Assembly (NCBI RefSeq): GCF_017916325.1
Contig: NC_090153.1
Location: 655,001 to 702,500, forward strand
DNA from: Leishmania martiniquensis
Lineage: Eukaryota > Euglenozoa > Kinetoplastea > Trypanosomatida > Trypanosomatidae
DNA: 47,500 bases
Reading direction: 5' to 3'
Position numbers and translations under genes: made by a program. Each line of letters begins with the position of its first letter. Positions within the stretch are counted from its first letter, which is position 1. The notes under the pieces are model-generated. The model searched no databases. It was not told the origin of the DNA and worked only from the letters and a program-made list of their open reading frames with translations. Below, in pieces: positions 1-9,418 of this stretch.

Positions 1-244
1 CGAGACGCACTGCTCCGTTTACCGAACGCCTCTCGCATTTTGAAAAAGAAAGCGCTGCCTGCATCCTCACTTCTGTCAGGTGAACACATGCGCGTTTCCT
101 GCCCATTCGCCTCATGACAGCATGGTGCTAGCAGCTCGCATCAACGCTTCTTAGACCCTCCCTCCCTCTCTTCATAGCTATACGCATGCATCACATTTAT
201 CGAGCTCTTCACGCTCCCGAAAAAAATGCCCCTATAGCGAGGAG
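1..244. other. Intergenic sequence at the window edge
   Basis: No coding signal is seen. The stretch is pyrimidine-rich in places, with a tract around 153-175, and ends at the left edge of the SIDER-like repeat. It is most likely 3' UTR or spacer of a gene outside the window. Confidence 0.5.
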
Positions 245-688
245 ATCTCAGGGGCTCAGCACCCCACTCTGCGCGAGGAGGCCATACAGCCCCCCCTCTG
301 TCCCCTGCCCATGCCATGCCGCCTGTGGTGTGGGCAAGGCCAAGTGCATGCGTCGTTGGGAAGGCAAGAGCGATGCATGACCATGGATGTCAGCGTCCAT
401 GTTCTGGACGACGTGGCGTCGGCGCGACGCGCGACGGCGAAGTCACCTGCCCCATGCATGTAATGGGCAGCTTGTCGGCTCGAACGCATCTCGCCTGGCC
501 CTCACACTGCTTACTGGTGCGCGTGTGTGTGTGGAGCGGAGGCGAAGGCGTGCGATGTATGGCTGAGTGAATGCGTTCAAGAGAAAAAAGCGCAAGAGGA
601 ATGCTCTGTTGGAATGGGGGGTGGGGCAGCCGCGCGAGGCTCACTCACCGTTGGCGTTGCCGACTTACATCTCGCCAGTCGCTGTACG
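245..688 (+). repeat. SIDER2-like interspersed repeat, copy 1 (direct repeat of 11760-12203)
   Basis: These 444 bp recur in the same orientation at 11760-12203. Reading the two copies side by side I found no difference. Both edges are sharp: outside the shared block the flanks are unrelated. The composition (GC-rich, a GTGTGTGTG run, then an A-rich patch at 571-586) and the wording of the sequence match my recollection of SIDER2, the short degenerate retroposons found in Leishmania 3' UTRs, where they are linked to mRNA destabilisation. The family name is from memory, not from a search. The 11,515-bp spacing encloses four genes. Small open frames inside it are treated as chance. Confidence 0.7.
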
Positions 689-1260
689 CGCTGGAACAAG
701 GAGCGAAGCGGCAATGAGTTTCTCTCGCCTCACACCGTCAGGGATGGGTCTGCGAGATGTACTCTTTCTGTCCGTTTTTTTTTTGCGCTTGGCACTGCGC
801 TTGCGCTTCGGTGCCGTTCGCAAGAGCTACAGCGAGTGCTTCACGAAGCAGAATGCGAAGGGAGGAGGAGGAGGCAGCTGAAACCGGACGATTAGTGTAA
901 CACCCGCCATCTTCTCTCATGCCAGTCGTCATGCGGCTGGATGTAGCGGTGCACACTCACGCACACACACCAACACCCATATGCGGATGACTCTTCTCCC
1001 CCCTCTCTTGTTCCTGCCGTTCTCTTCCGCCGCGTGGGCTGACTGCTCTCCTCTCCCTCCTGACTTCAGGTGTGAAGTTCGCCGTTCTGCTTCGTCGTTT
1101 GCCGCACTTTGCCTCTCACTCTCCTCCTCACCGTCTCCGTCGCTCCGCTATCGCGAGTGACGCTTACACCTTTCCTTTCGCGCGCTCCTGTGGGCGCGAC
1201 GGCTGCGAGCGTGTGCACGGTGACAGAGAGGAGCGCCACACTTTGGCCTTTGCCGTCTTC
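689..1260 (+). other. Spacer and 5' UTR of the first kinesin-like gene
   Basis: No gene is seen. There is a T10 run at 775-784 and a long pyrimidine tract at about 990-1067 that ends in CAG at 1067-1069. That AG is the best spliced-leader acceptor for the gene starting at 1261 and would give a leader of about 190 nt. Confidence 0.55.
1068..1069 (+). promoter_or_regulatory. Predicted spliced-leader acceptor AG
   Basis: The AG follows a pyrimidine-rich tract and is the last strong acceptor before the ATG at 1261. It lies just before the in-frame GTG at 1072, so reading frame upstream of 1261 is open but is probably leader. Confidence 0.5.
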
Positions 1261-4200
1261 ATGTCGTCGCCTCGCAATCGCGAAGGCCATGGCAGCGCGA
1301 GCCCACCAAAGAGAGCTAACGATGCCGCTGCGCACGCACGCTCTGCGAGCAGCGATCACTGTGCACCAAAGCCGCGCCTGGCGAATACTACTGCCATGGG
1401 TGCCACTGCAGAAATGGTAAACAAGCCGCGCATCAATGGCAGTGGTGCGTTACAGCAGGTGCCCCATGACAAAGCTACGCCAGCCCAGGGAGCGACGACG
1501 ATGACACTGCTTCAAGTCTTTCCCTCTCTGTTCGGCCCCACGGCGCCGGCCGCATCGCCCCAGGAGAACGTTAGCGTCATTGTACGGCTGAAGGCTGCCC
1601 GCAAGCTCTCCTCGGCCAATGAGCCGCTCCTCTACGAGGTGCGGGATGGCGCTCTTGCGACGCCGCAGATGGCCACTGGCGGCCTCTCGCAGGAGGGCGA
1701 ACCCACCTCACCGCAACTGCACACTCCACTCACCGCTCGCAACAGCGACCGGCCGGAGGAGGTGGTCGCTTTTCTTTCAAGGCCCGTTGCTTTCGCTGAA
1801 GTTGGTACGGATGCCTCTGCTTCTACGACCGCGGAGGTGTCCGCGCCCCCTCCAATGGGGGCGTCGCTGCCCAGAGCGTTCGGGTCTTCGCCAACGCAGT
1901 CGTCGCCGCAGCTGGCGGTGATCCGTGCTCCCCCAACAAGGAAGTCCTCATCGCCTGTGGACTTCTCCGACACAGGGGCTTCGACGACACATCCTCACCT
2001 TAAGGTGCACAGCACCGTGCTTGGCGGCGCGGCGGCTGCAGGCAGGAGCATCGGTGCCAGTGGCCGCGTGCTCACCATCACCTCTCCTACCACAAGGGAG
2101 CGCCGGAAGTACGAGTTTGGCGAGGTATTGGGGCCCGAGGTGACGAGGTCGGCCCTGTGCGACCGCCTGATCCCCTCTATCATGGAGCAGGTGACCGCTG
2201 GCTACAATGTGAGCGTCCTGTGCTACGGTCGAAGCGGTATCGGGAAGACACGCACGATGAACGCCCTGGCGCAGGCGGTTGCTGAGGAGATCTTTCGCTC
2301 CCACGACGTGGAGAACGATGTTGTGGAGATGAGCCACATACAGATCCACAACAACGAGGCCCACAACCTCCTTGGCAGTACCCCCGCTGGCACCTTCGGC
2401 ACCAAACTGTCACGTCCACGGATGGGTAGCACCGACATCTGCATCGCCGGCGGTAACACCTGCCTTGGAAGTCCCCCGGAGCCCAAGGTTCTCATCCGAA
2501 GCAGTGCGGAGATGCGGACGAAGATGAGAGCGGCGTCGCGACTGCGTGCGCGTCTCGCGCACACTGCCAGCGCCAGAAGTTCAGGCTTCGTCACCCTCCT
2601 ATCTTTTTACATTACACGTTTTCTCGAGGGTGTCCCGATCGCAACGGTGCGGGTCATGCTCACCGACTTCGCCGCGACGGAGACGCCACGGGAGAGCGGC
2701 GCCGCCGGGGCGGCGGCCGGTCAGGTGCTTGCCATCAGCAAGTCTTTGATGGAGCTGCGGCAGCTGGTCGATTTCAGCGGCACGGAGGCAGAGGTGCGGC
2801 GATTCCGTGATTCGATGCTTGCTACGTACGTTGCCCCCCACCTGCACAGCGGTCACCTAGTTCTGCTTGTCACCGTCTCCCTCGAGGCAGACAGTTACGA
2901 CGAGTCCAAGTCGTCGCTGGAGCTGGCGTCTGACGTGCGGCGCCGAAAGGTCACGAAGGTGAAGAGTGGAGCCGAGAGCCGACTCTTGCGCACCATTGAT
3001 CGCCTTTATCGACGACCCAACTTCCCCTCGGGTGTGGACACCGCAGACAGCGGGAGCGCGTGCGAAAGAATCTCTGGCAGGAGCGAACTTAAAGGTGTCG
3101 TAGAGGTCCTCCAGCACCGCATTAGAGTCCTGGAGGACGCGCTCAAGATAGCACAGCAGCGAAGCACTGTGGCGGTCGAGCAGCTGCCACTCACAGAGGC
3201 ATCTGCCGATGCCAAGGGCGGGATGCCGACCACAGAGGCGGGCACTGATGTCGTTTCCCTTGCTGACGCTAATGCGCTGCAGCGGGAGTCCGCGTACTAT
3301 CGTGATCTGTTGCAGAAGCGGGAGCAGCAACTCCTCCGTTTAGAGAATACGCTCTCTTCCACCATTGCGGAGGCGAGCGGCGCGCCGCCAGTGCTGGCTG
3401 GCGCACTGGACACATCGTCGTTGTTGGTGAGCGAAAACGGCTCCAGTGCGGGAGACGATCAGCAGAAGTCTAGCACGCCACCAGACTCTGAAGTGAGCAG
3501 CGACAGCTCTAGTGCACAGTGGCGATCTGACGGAGTCGATGCTGACGACGCGCACACGCAGCTGCAGTGGTGCTTGTGTCAGCTGCACTCGCCTGGCTCA
3601 CGCGGCTGCAGCGGAGATGGGTCCGACAACGTGCTGAACCGTCTGTACGATGCGGTGCTGCGTGCCATCGAACAGTACGGAGACGTGAGCGAGCAGCTGC
3701 TCATTGCCTCTCGTTTGATGAGCGGGCTGCGCGCCCAAAATCGTCGACTTTGCGACGCGATGCTGCGTACTAGCGAGCGACTTCTCGCGGCCGATGTGGA
3801 GCGTCAGGATTGGCGCGCCATCCTGCAGGCGTTGACACTTCGCGCGACCACTACGGAGACGGTGGTGGAGCAGCTGCGCCTGCAGCTGTTTCAGGCGTAC
3901 ACCGAGCAATCGATACGGGAGGAGATGACGCGCCTTTACCTGGACGTGAAGCCGATCACCGCCAACGTCGATGAGACCGTCTCTGGCGGCCGACAGACGG
4001 AGCAACAGGTGGAGCTAGAGAAGGTGCAGGCGCACCAGCAGGTCCTATGCGACAAAATCACTGAGCTCCTGGACAACGTCGAGCAGCTGACACGCGCGGC
4101 CGCGCAGAAGGATGTGTCTCTGGCGGCCCTCGAGTCGCTCATCACACCGGCGCAACGGACACTCTTTCATACTCTGTCGAGCACGGCCGTCGCCATCTCA

Positions 4201-5124
4201 GATCATCGCACCGCCAACATGGGCGACAACAAAGACCAGCTTGCTGATGCGGCGGAGGCGGCCATGGCCTCAGGAGACGAGAAGAGTACCGCCGACTGCT
4301 TCAGTCTCTTGCAGTCGCGCGTATCGGAGCTCAGTGCGCTGCTGACACAAGAGCAGCAACAACACCAACTCACCCAGTGCGAGCTCCTGGAGGCCCGTGA
4401 AGATGCGCGGCGCAGCCGGCAGAAACAGCGACAGGCATTCTTTCAGCAGCAGGAGGAGGCAAGGCGTGTGGGCCAGCTGATGGCAGAAAACTTTGAGCTG
4501 CGCCAGCAGAACGAGCGTCACCAACTCTATCTCAGCGAAATGTACGTCCATCTTCACGAACAGCTCGTGCAACTGCGACAAAAGCACCAGGAGGAGGTGG
4601 CCAAGCTGCGAACCTCCACGAGGGAGGCGCAATCGCCGCAGCGCGGTACCGTCGGTGCGGTAAGAGAGGGACACGAGAGCAGGGACGAGGACAACGACAA
4701 TGCGGCATCCTCGATTGTCGCACATGCCCCTGGACGCCGCCACACGCTGCAGGTCTTGCCGCCTGGTGAGGACTCGCCGCGTGAAAGCACTGAGCTCGGC
4801 TTGACTGCCGCGGCGCTCTCGACGGCGGACGTGAGCTGCGGGCCGACGGCGCCGTTGCAGCGGCCCAGTCGAGGGAAGTGTCAGCCCCAAAAGTCGAAGG
4901 AGCGCCGTCGCGGAGCGGTACAAGGTAAAGACGCGCCTGCGACAACGGAAGGGCAGCGTGTAGCGAGCAAGACGACGTCGAAGCGGCACCTCTTCGCCAG
5001 GGACGGCGAGTCAACTCATACCCGTGACACGACGACGCCTCTTATCCAGTCCGGCGTCCTCGCTTCTGGCTCTCTGGCGTCACGGCGTCGCGGCCGCGCT
5101 TCCGTCAAAGCAGGGGGGAAGTAG
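1261..5124 (+). CDS. Divergent kinesin-like protein with a coiled-coil tail
   Basis: This 1,287-aa protein has an intact P-loop, GRSGIGKT, at residues 323-330, in the setting typical of kinesin motor domains (xxCYGxxGxGKTxTM). The rest of the motor is poorly conserved. At the place of switch I (normally NxxSSRSH) there is only TASARSSG at about 435-442, and at switch II (DLAGSE) there is DFAATE at 469-474. The segment ending in the ELASDVRRRK-like stretch matches the end of a motor domain. Residues from about 610 on are rich in heptad-like, Gln/Glu-rich coiled coil, interrupted by Ser-rich linkers. The tail ends in a basic Arg/Lys-rich region. The frame is open upstream to a GTG at 1072, but ATG 1261 is chosen because a splice acceptor lies at 1068-1069. 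It may bind nucleotide yet not walk; its partner and location are unknown. Kinesin relationship is fairly sure, motility doubtful. Confidence 0.8.
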   Translation: MSSPRNREGHGSASPPKRANDAAAHARSASSDHCAPKPRLANTTAMGATAEMVNKPRINGSGALQQVPHDKATPAQGATTMTLLQVFPSLFGPTAPAASPQENVSVIVRLKAARKLSSANEPLLYEVRDGALATPQMATGGLSQEGEPTSPQLHTPLTARNSDRPEEVVAFLSRPVAFAEVGTDASASTTAEVSAPPPMGASLPRAFGSSPTQSSPQLAVIRAPPTRKSSSPVDFSDTGASTTHPHLKVHSTVLGGAAAAGRSIGASGRVLTITSPTTRERRKYEFGEVLGPEVTRSALCDRLIPSIMEQVTAGYNVSVLCYGRSGIGKTRTMNALAQAVAEEIFRSHDVENDVVEMSHIQIHNNEAHNLLGSTPAGTFGTKLSRPRMGSTDICIAGGNTCLGSPPEPKVLIRSSAEMRTKMRAASRLRARLAHTASARSSGFVTLLSFYITRFLEGVPIATVRVMLTDFAATETPRESGAAGAAAGQVLAISKSLMELRQLVDFSGTEAEVRRFRDSMLATYVAPHLHSGHLVLLVTVSLEADSYDESKSSLELASDVRRRKVTKVKSGAESRLLRTIDRLYRRPNFPSGVDTADSGSACERISGRSELKGVVEVLQHRIRVLEDALKIAQQRSTVAVEQLPLTEASADAKGGMPTTEAGTDVVSLADANALQRESAYYRDLLQKREQQLLRLENTLSSTIAEASGAPPVLAGALDTSSLLVSENGSSAGDDQQKSSTPPDSEVSSDSSSAQWRSDGVDADDAHTQLQWCLCQLHSPGSRGCSGDGSDNVLNRLYDAVLRAIEQYGDVSEQLLIASRLMSGLRAQNRRLCDAMLRTSERLLAADVERQDWRAILQALTLRATTTETVVEQLRLQLFQAYTEQSIREEMTRLYLDVKPITANVDETVSGGRQTEQQVELEKVQAHQQVLCDKITELLDNVEQLTRAAAQKDVSLAALESLITPAQRTLFHTLSSTAVAISDHRTANMGDNKDQLADAAEAAMASGDEKSTADCFSLLQSRVSELSALLTQEQQQHQLTQCELLEAREDARRSRQKQRQAFFQQQEEARRVGQLMAENFELRQQNERHQLYLSEMYVHLHEQLVQLRQKHQEEVAKLRTSTREAQSPQRGTVGAVREGHESRDEDNDNAASSIVAHAPGRRHTLQVLPPGEDSPRESTELGLTAAALSTADVSCGPTAPLQRPSRGKCQPQKSKERRRGAVQGKDAPATTEGQRVASKTTSKRHLFARDGESTHTRDTTTPLIQSGVLASGSLASRRRGRASVKAGGK

Positions 5125-5852
5125 CGCAGGCGGCGGTGGTGGAAGGCTGGCGCACACGTGCCTGCACGCACTTACGTGTGGGTGTGCGCCCACTGACGAG
5201 CAGCGCATGCTCATGCCACATGCGCTCCTGCCCCTGTCCCCCTCCTCTCTCTCGCGCATGCGCACGTTAGCACATGGACCAACTCAGTCGATCACAAACA
5301 TCTGCGTGCAGCGATTCACAATGTCGTCGCATGTCTTTCTTCCCCTCTGACTCCCTCTCTCCTTCTCTCTGTCACGGCGGGCACCTCAGCACTTCCTGCC
5401 ATCGCTGAAAGGGGCCGTTGTAGCTTTCACGCCTCGCTAACGTTCCCTTGCAGTCGTGCGCGCACCACTTTTGGTGGGCACGTCGGCCTCACCGCTGCTC
5501 CCTCCACTTGCTGCGTGCCCGTCCCCCCCCGCCGCCGCTGCATTACTGCCACCACCTCCACACCCATCCTGCTTGTTCTCTCTCTCTCCCTCTTTCTCTC
5601 TCTATGTGTATGTGTGTGCATATGCGGAATGCGGCACTGCTCGGGTATGGCCGACGCGCTTTACGTCAACCGCCCCTTCACACACATACACACACATGCG
5701 CCCTTTGCGTACCTTTTTTTTGTCACACACAGACACTCATAAGAGAAAACGGACGAAACGGTAATCGATATTAGGCGCCAGCATTCGCCTCCTCCCCCCC
5801 TCTCTGCTCCCTCTCCTCATACACATCACCACCAATTTGTGCACATGTGATA
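5125..5852 (+). other. Intergenic region with several pyrimidine tracts
   Basis: No gene is seen. Pyrimidine tracts occur at about 5340-5372 and 5561-5605. A T8 run at 5714-5721 is followed by AG at 5731-5732, a plausible trans-splice acceptor for the transporter gene at 5853. The 5'-proximal part is presumably the 3' UTR of the kinesin-like gene. Confidence 0.45.
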
Positions 5853-6938
5853 ATGGCGGACGTCGCGGCGGGTCTGTTGAGCATCTTCTGTGGCTGCCAG
5901 GCAAACGTCTTCTTGCTGGAGCTTATCATTACTGGCTCACCGCACACTTACTATGCCCTCACCTGCGCTCAGTATGTTTGCGTCGCTTGCTTCACTCTGC
6001 CTTTGCTGCTGCGCTTTAAGGAGCCGTGCAAGCAGCGGGGGGCATTGTCTGGCATGTGGCCGTTCCAGTGGCGCCGCTCTCGCATCTCGCTGCGCCACAA
6101 GGTGGTCCTCGCCGTCGTGGGGTGGGCCATGTCTGTGGGCAGCAACATCGCCTTTGGATTCCACATCTCCATCCCGCTTCACGCAACTTTCCGCTCCTCC
6201 TCGATGATCCTGAATATGCTCGCTGGGTATGTCTTCTTCGGGAAGCGCTTCACGGTACCACAGGTGGCGTCCGCCTTGGTGATCTGTGCTGGCCTCATTA
6301 CGCTGACAATGGCGAGGGCGCGCAGGAAATATAGCACGGGAGCGGAGATGACGCCTAGCACCGCGGCCGCTGTATCAACGCCGACGTGGTACTGGGGCTG
6401 TGGGGTAGCTATTCTGCTGGCCACCACGGCTTGCACGGCAGCGCTGAGTGTCTTTCAGGAGCATATGTATCGCTGCGCTCGCGCAAACGAGGCTGCAATG
6501 ACAGCCGCACCAGCAAAGGACGACGCCCCGCCAATGTGGACGGAGGCGCTTTGCTCCTCACACTTATTCGCCATCCCGCTCTTCCTTCTGCAGCCGTCGC
6601 GCCTCTATGTTGAGTTCACGCGCATCGAGGCGGGTAGCCGTATACACGTGGCGTTAAACTGCATGACGCAGGTGGTGTGTATCGCGGGCGTTTACGTTAT
6701 GAACGACAAGACCTCCGCCTTCACTCTGACCCTGACGCTGACGCTACGGAAGCTCGCCAGCTTTGTTCTCTCGGTCGTCTACTTTGGCCACTATCGGGAT
6801 TTCTCAGCAGTGGAGTGGGTCGCCATGGTCAGCGCTCTCATGGCCGGCACCGCGTACCCCTTTCTACCAAAGGCGCAACAACACGGGCCCTATGCTGTGG
6901 GGGCTGACACAGCGGCCGGGGCAAAGAAGAAGAACTAA
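5853..6938 (+). CDS. UAA-family nucleotide-sugar transporter, SLC35B4/YEA4-like
   Basis: The 361-aa product is a polytopic membrane protein with about ten hydrophobic segments and no cleavable signal. Two stretches match the SLC35B4/YEA4 branch of the UAA nucleotide-sugar transporters: the FHISIPLHATFRSSSMILNM region with its following GYVFFGKRF (about residues 102-130), and the TLTLTLTLRKLASF region with VVYFG (about 290-310). Known members exchange UDP-GlcNAc, UDP-xylose or UDP-galactose for UMP across Golgi or ER membranes, feeding lumenal glycosylation. The substrate cannot be read from the sequence. The first ATG of the frame is 5853; a GTG two codons earlier is in frame but unlikely to be used. 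The protein ends in a Lys-rich tail (AKKKN), which resembles but does not exactly match a KKxx retrieval signal. Confidence 0.85.
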   Translation: MADVAAGLLSIFCGCQANVFLLELIITGSPHTYYALTCAQYVCVACFTLPLLLRFKEPCKQRGALSGMWPFQWRRSRISLRHKVVLAVVGWAMSVGSNIAFGFHISIPLHATFRSSSMILNMLAGYVFFGKRFTVPQVASALVICAGLITLTMARARRKYSTGAEMTPSTAAAVSTPTWYWGCGVAILLATTACTAALSVFQEHMYRCARANEAAMTAAPAKDDAPPMWTEALCSSHLFAIPLFLLQPSRLYVEFTRIEAGSRIHVALNCMTQVVCIAGVYVMNDKTSAFTLTLTLTLRKLASFVLSVVYFGHYRDFSAVEWVAMVSALMAGTAYPFLPKAQQHGPYAVGADTAAGAKKKN

Positions 6939-7550
6939 CCAGTGTGCGTGCTTGGGTGTGCGTCATCTCGCCCCCGCCCCCTTTTCCTCCCCTCGACAGC
7001 TTTCTTCACCATCCAGCGTTGCACTCGGCCAGAGAAATAGGAGAGCGAGAGGGACCCTCTGTGTGTGTGTTGGGGGGAGGGGAGAGAGGAGGGCGGAGTT
7101 GAACGCACATTCGCGCAACACCCTCGGCGGTGATCGAGTGGCGCAGCCGTCGTTGTGAAGCGAAATCGAGAGAGGGCAGCATCTTCTCCCACTCGCCTCT
7201 CACTGCACCGTAAAGCAGCCGCTTATACGCGCTTTAGTGAACCATTGGAGGTCCGTTTGCACCGGCGGAGTGGAGTAGAGCGCACACAATTCAGCCGTTG
7301 GGGACTCAGCAGCAAACGGGTGACGAGACGGTGTGTAAGTGTGAGTGTGTGTGCGTGTCCGTGAAGGCGGCGCCCCTGCCGCGCCAGCAGACTTCTTGCC
7401 ACGCTCTGGCCCCCATTGCATTGCTGTGACTTTGCGTCGTCCTCTCCCCCGTAACCCACGCTGCGTTCTGTCGTGGCGACGAGGCGCACCGTACACGAAC
7501 ACACTCGCTCACATACTCACGCGCACAGACACAGACAGAATTAGGTAGAG
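6939..7550 (+). other. Intergenic region and ATG-free leader of the BTB-like gene
   Basis: No gene is seen. The pyrimidine tract at about 6970-6995 ends at AG 6998-6999. I read from 7000 to 7550 and found no ATG, so 7551 is the first start codon after this acceptor. A GT-rich stretch lies at 7061-7070 and another at 7335-7358. Confidence 0.5.
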
Positions 7551-8816
7551 ATGGCTGCGCCGGCCGCGAGGGCGTCGCACAAAGAGGATACCGCCTCCGC
7601 TAATGACAGTGATGATGACGCTGTTGCCTTCGTCATCGGCGACGGCCAGCACACGATGTACTTCTCGAGAAGCGCCTTGATGCGCCATACACCATTCTTT
7701 TGCGCGTACTTTACGGAGCGTACTGCGCATGCCGCAGCCGCCGGAGGTGGCGGATGCGGAGGCGCAATCGTCATGCTGAGGCATGTGCAGCCGCGGAGCG
7801 CAGAAGCCGCTCTGCGCCTGTGTCACAGTGCCCATCACGCCGACGACGAGCTCTTCTGGTCGCTGCAGCGGGAGTGTGAAACGGCAGATGCAGCGCTCCA
7901 GCCGGAGAAACTGCGGGCGGTGCTCTCGCTTTATTCTGCGTGCGTGACGTTTGAGCTGCACGCGCACGCAAAAGCGGTGAGTGCGACAGTTGCCAATATA
8001 GTCACGGCGCACACAGTGTATGATGTGCTGAAGACCTGCGCGCGCTACACGACGACGCTGTTGCCGGAAACGCAGCGTGCTGCGGGGCTAGACATGCTAC
8101 TTGCCGCATGTCATGCGTTTGTGCGAGTGCCCGCTGCGTGGCAGAGCGAGCGGCGCTGGCGCCGGCTCTTGAGGCGATACCCAGAGCTTTTGGAGAGGGT
8201 AGCAGCCGCCCATGCTGCTACTGCCGCATCCGCGGCGGCCTCCACCGTCTCTAGCGCACATGGTGAAAGCAGCACTATCCCTGTTGCGGGCTTCTCACCA
8301 CCATCACTACGTCGCGTACTCTTGTCTCCGCAAAAGGATGCAGCCGCCACGGCGGTGTCTGCGACTGCGGTCCCACAATCAGCCGCGCCACTGCCCGATG
8401 TGTTTGCTGAGCACCTTCGGCAGACGGAGGACCTGGCACTTGCAGCGCAGTGGCGGTACCGCACCATGGCGGCAGAGGTGGCAGCGCTGCGCGAGAGCTG
8501 TACTGCCCTAGAGAACACTGCCCGACGCGACGAAGCCGCTGCCGCAGAGTTGGCGCTTTACCTTGGCGAGGTACGCGTGTACGTGCAGGCACTGCGATCT
8601 GCGGAGGCAGAGGCGCAACAGCTGTGTGCTGCCGCTGCTGCGCCGTCTTTGCCCACGTCCCCTGCGACGCTGCACGAGCTGCGGTGCAATATACAGTGCG
8701 CGTCAGCGCGGGCTGCAGAGCGGAAGGCGGCAGTGGATGAGCTGATCGTCGTTGAACAAGACGCGCTATGCGAGCTCGACGCCGAACTTGCACGGCTGCG
8801 CCTAGCAATTTGCTGA
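7551..8816 (+). CDS. BTB/POZ-like domain protein with C-terminal coiled coil
   Basis: This 421-aa protein starts with an acidic, Ser-rich leader. Residues about 25-110 look like a BTB/POZ domain: AFVIGDGQHTMYFSRSALM followed by a HTPFFCAYF-type segment is the usual strand-helix pattern in which a buried residue set is preceded by the phrase 'H/SRSAL...S..F...F'. The next segment (about 120-220) is helical and could be a BACK-like region. The C-terminal third (about 280-421) is Ala/Glu/Arg-rich helix compatible with coiled coil. BTB proteins usually dimerise and often act as adaptors for cullin-3 ubiquitin ligases; that role is inference here. Poly-Gly/Ala inserts at about 62-72 are unusual within a BTB fold, so the domain call is moderate. 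The start is supported by an ATG-free upstream leader. Confidence 0.7.
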   Translation: MAAPAARASHKEDTASANDSDDDAVAFVIGDGQHTMYFSRSALMRHTPFFCAYFTERTAHAAAAGGGGCGGAIVMLRHVQPRSAEAALRLCHSAHHADDELFWSLQRECETADAALQPEKLRAVLSLYSACVTFELHAHAKAVSATVANIVTAHTVYDVLKTCARYTTTLLPETQRAAGLDMLLAACHAFVRVPAAWQSERRWRRLLRRYPELLERVAAAHAATAASAAASTVSSAHGESSTIPVAGFSPPSLRRVLLSPQKDAAATAVSATAVPQSAAPLPDVFAEHLRQTEDLALAAQWRYRTMAAEVAALRESCTALENTARRDEAAAAELALYLGEVRVYVQALRSAEAEAQQLCAAAAAPSLPTSPATLHELRCNIQCASARAAERKAAVDELIVVEQDALCELDAELARLRLAIC

Positions 8817-9418
8817 GGCTCCACAAGGGCGGCTGTGTGCATGCCTTGCACGAGGTCACAGGCCCTTTTCCATTCCCCCACACTCGGTGCATACCGCCCT
8901 CTCCGCCTTCCCCCTTCTTACATGCAGAGCGGAAGAGAGGGCCGCGGCTTGCGAGCGGTGGTGCCACTGCTGGATGGACTATGCGCGGCGCGCGCTCTAA
9001 CCTGTTGCCAGCCAGCACGTGTGTGCGCATACAGACATCACCTCTGCACGTGCTAGCGAAGCGCGTGTGACCTTGGTAGGTCTTATATTTAGTTTTGTGA
9101 GGTCGCGGTACCCTCGGCTCTGTCATGCTTGCTGCGTATGGCCTTGCCGGATACACGTTGCTGCCCCTGTCGCCTGCGCACCGACGCGCAATGCCTTCTT
9201 GCACTTCTGCCGTCGGTGCGCCGCTCCTTCGCGAAGGGACGTCAGCCATCCTCTGTTCCCCCTGCTTCTCCTCCTTTTTCTCCTCAACGGTGGGCGATGC
9301 ACTTTTCACCGTCCCACTCCGCATCGCTGCAGCCAGCACCCTCTTGCTGGTGCTCAGACGTCGCGCGCCATCTTTGCGCCATCTCGTACAGGACCGACAA
9401 GCACGCGCAGTCGACGGG
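8817..9418 (+). other. Intergenic region with predicted splice acceptor at 9331-9332
   Basis: The frame of the downstream gene is open back to an ATG at 9125, but the stretch contains a strong pyrimidine tract at about 9250-9290 followed by AG at 9331-9332, and no ATG lies between that AG and 9419. I therefore treat 9125-9418 as spacer plus leader. The remainder shows no gene. Confidence 0.5.

Noticed and set aside
527..895. Open frames in and beyond the first SIDER-like repeat
   Set aside because: The same repeat elsewhere (11760-12203) ends its frames differently; the frames are by-products of a non-coding retroposon.
9125..9418. Extra 98 codons at the start of the EF-hand-like gene
   Set aside because: The stretch contains a pyrimidine tract and an acceptor AG at 9331-9332, and reads as low-complexity Ser/Leu/Arg text.
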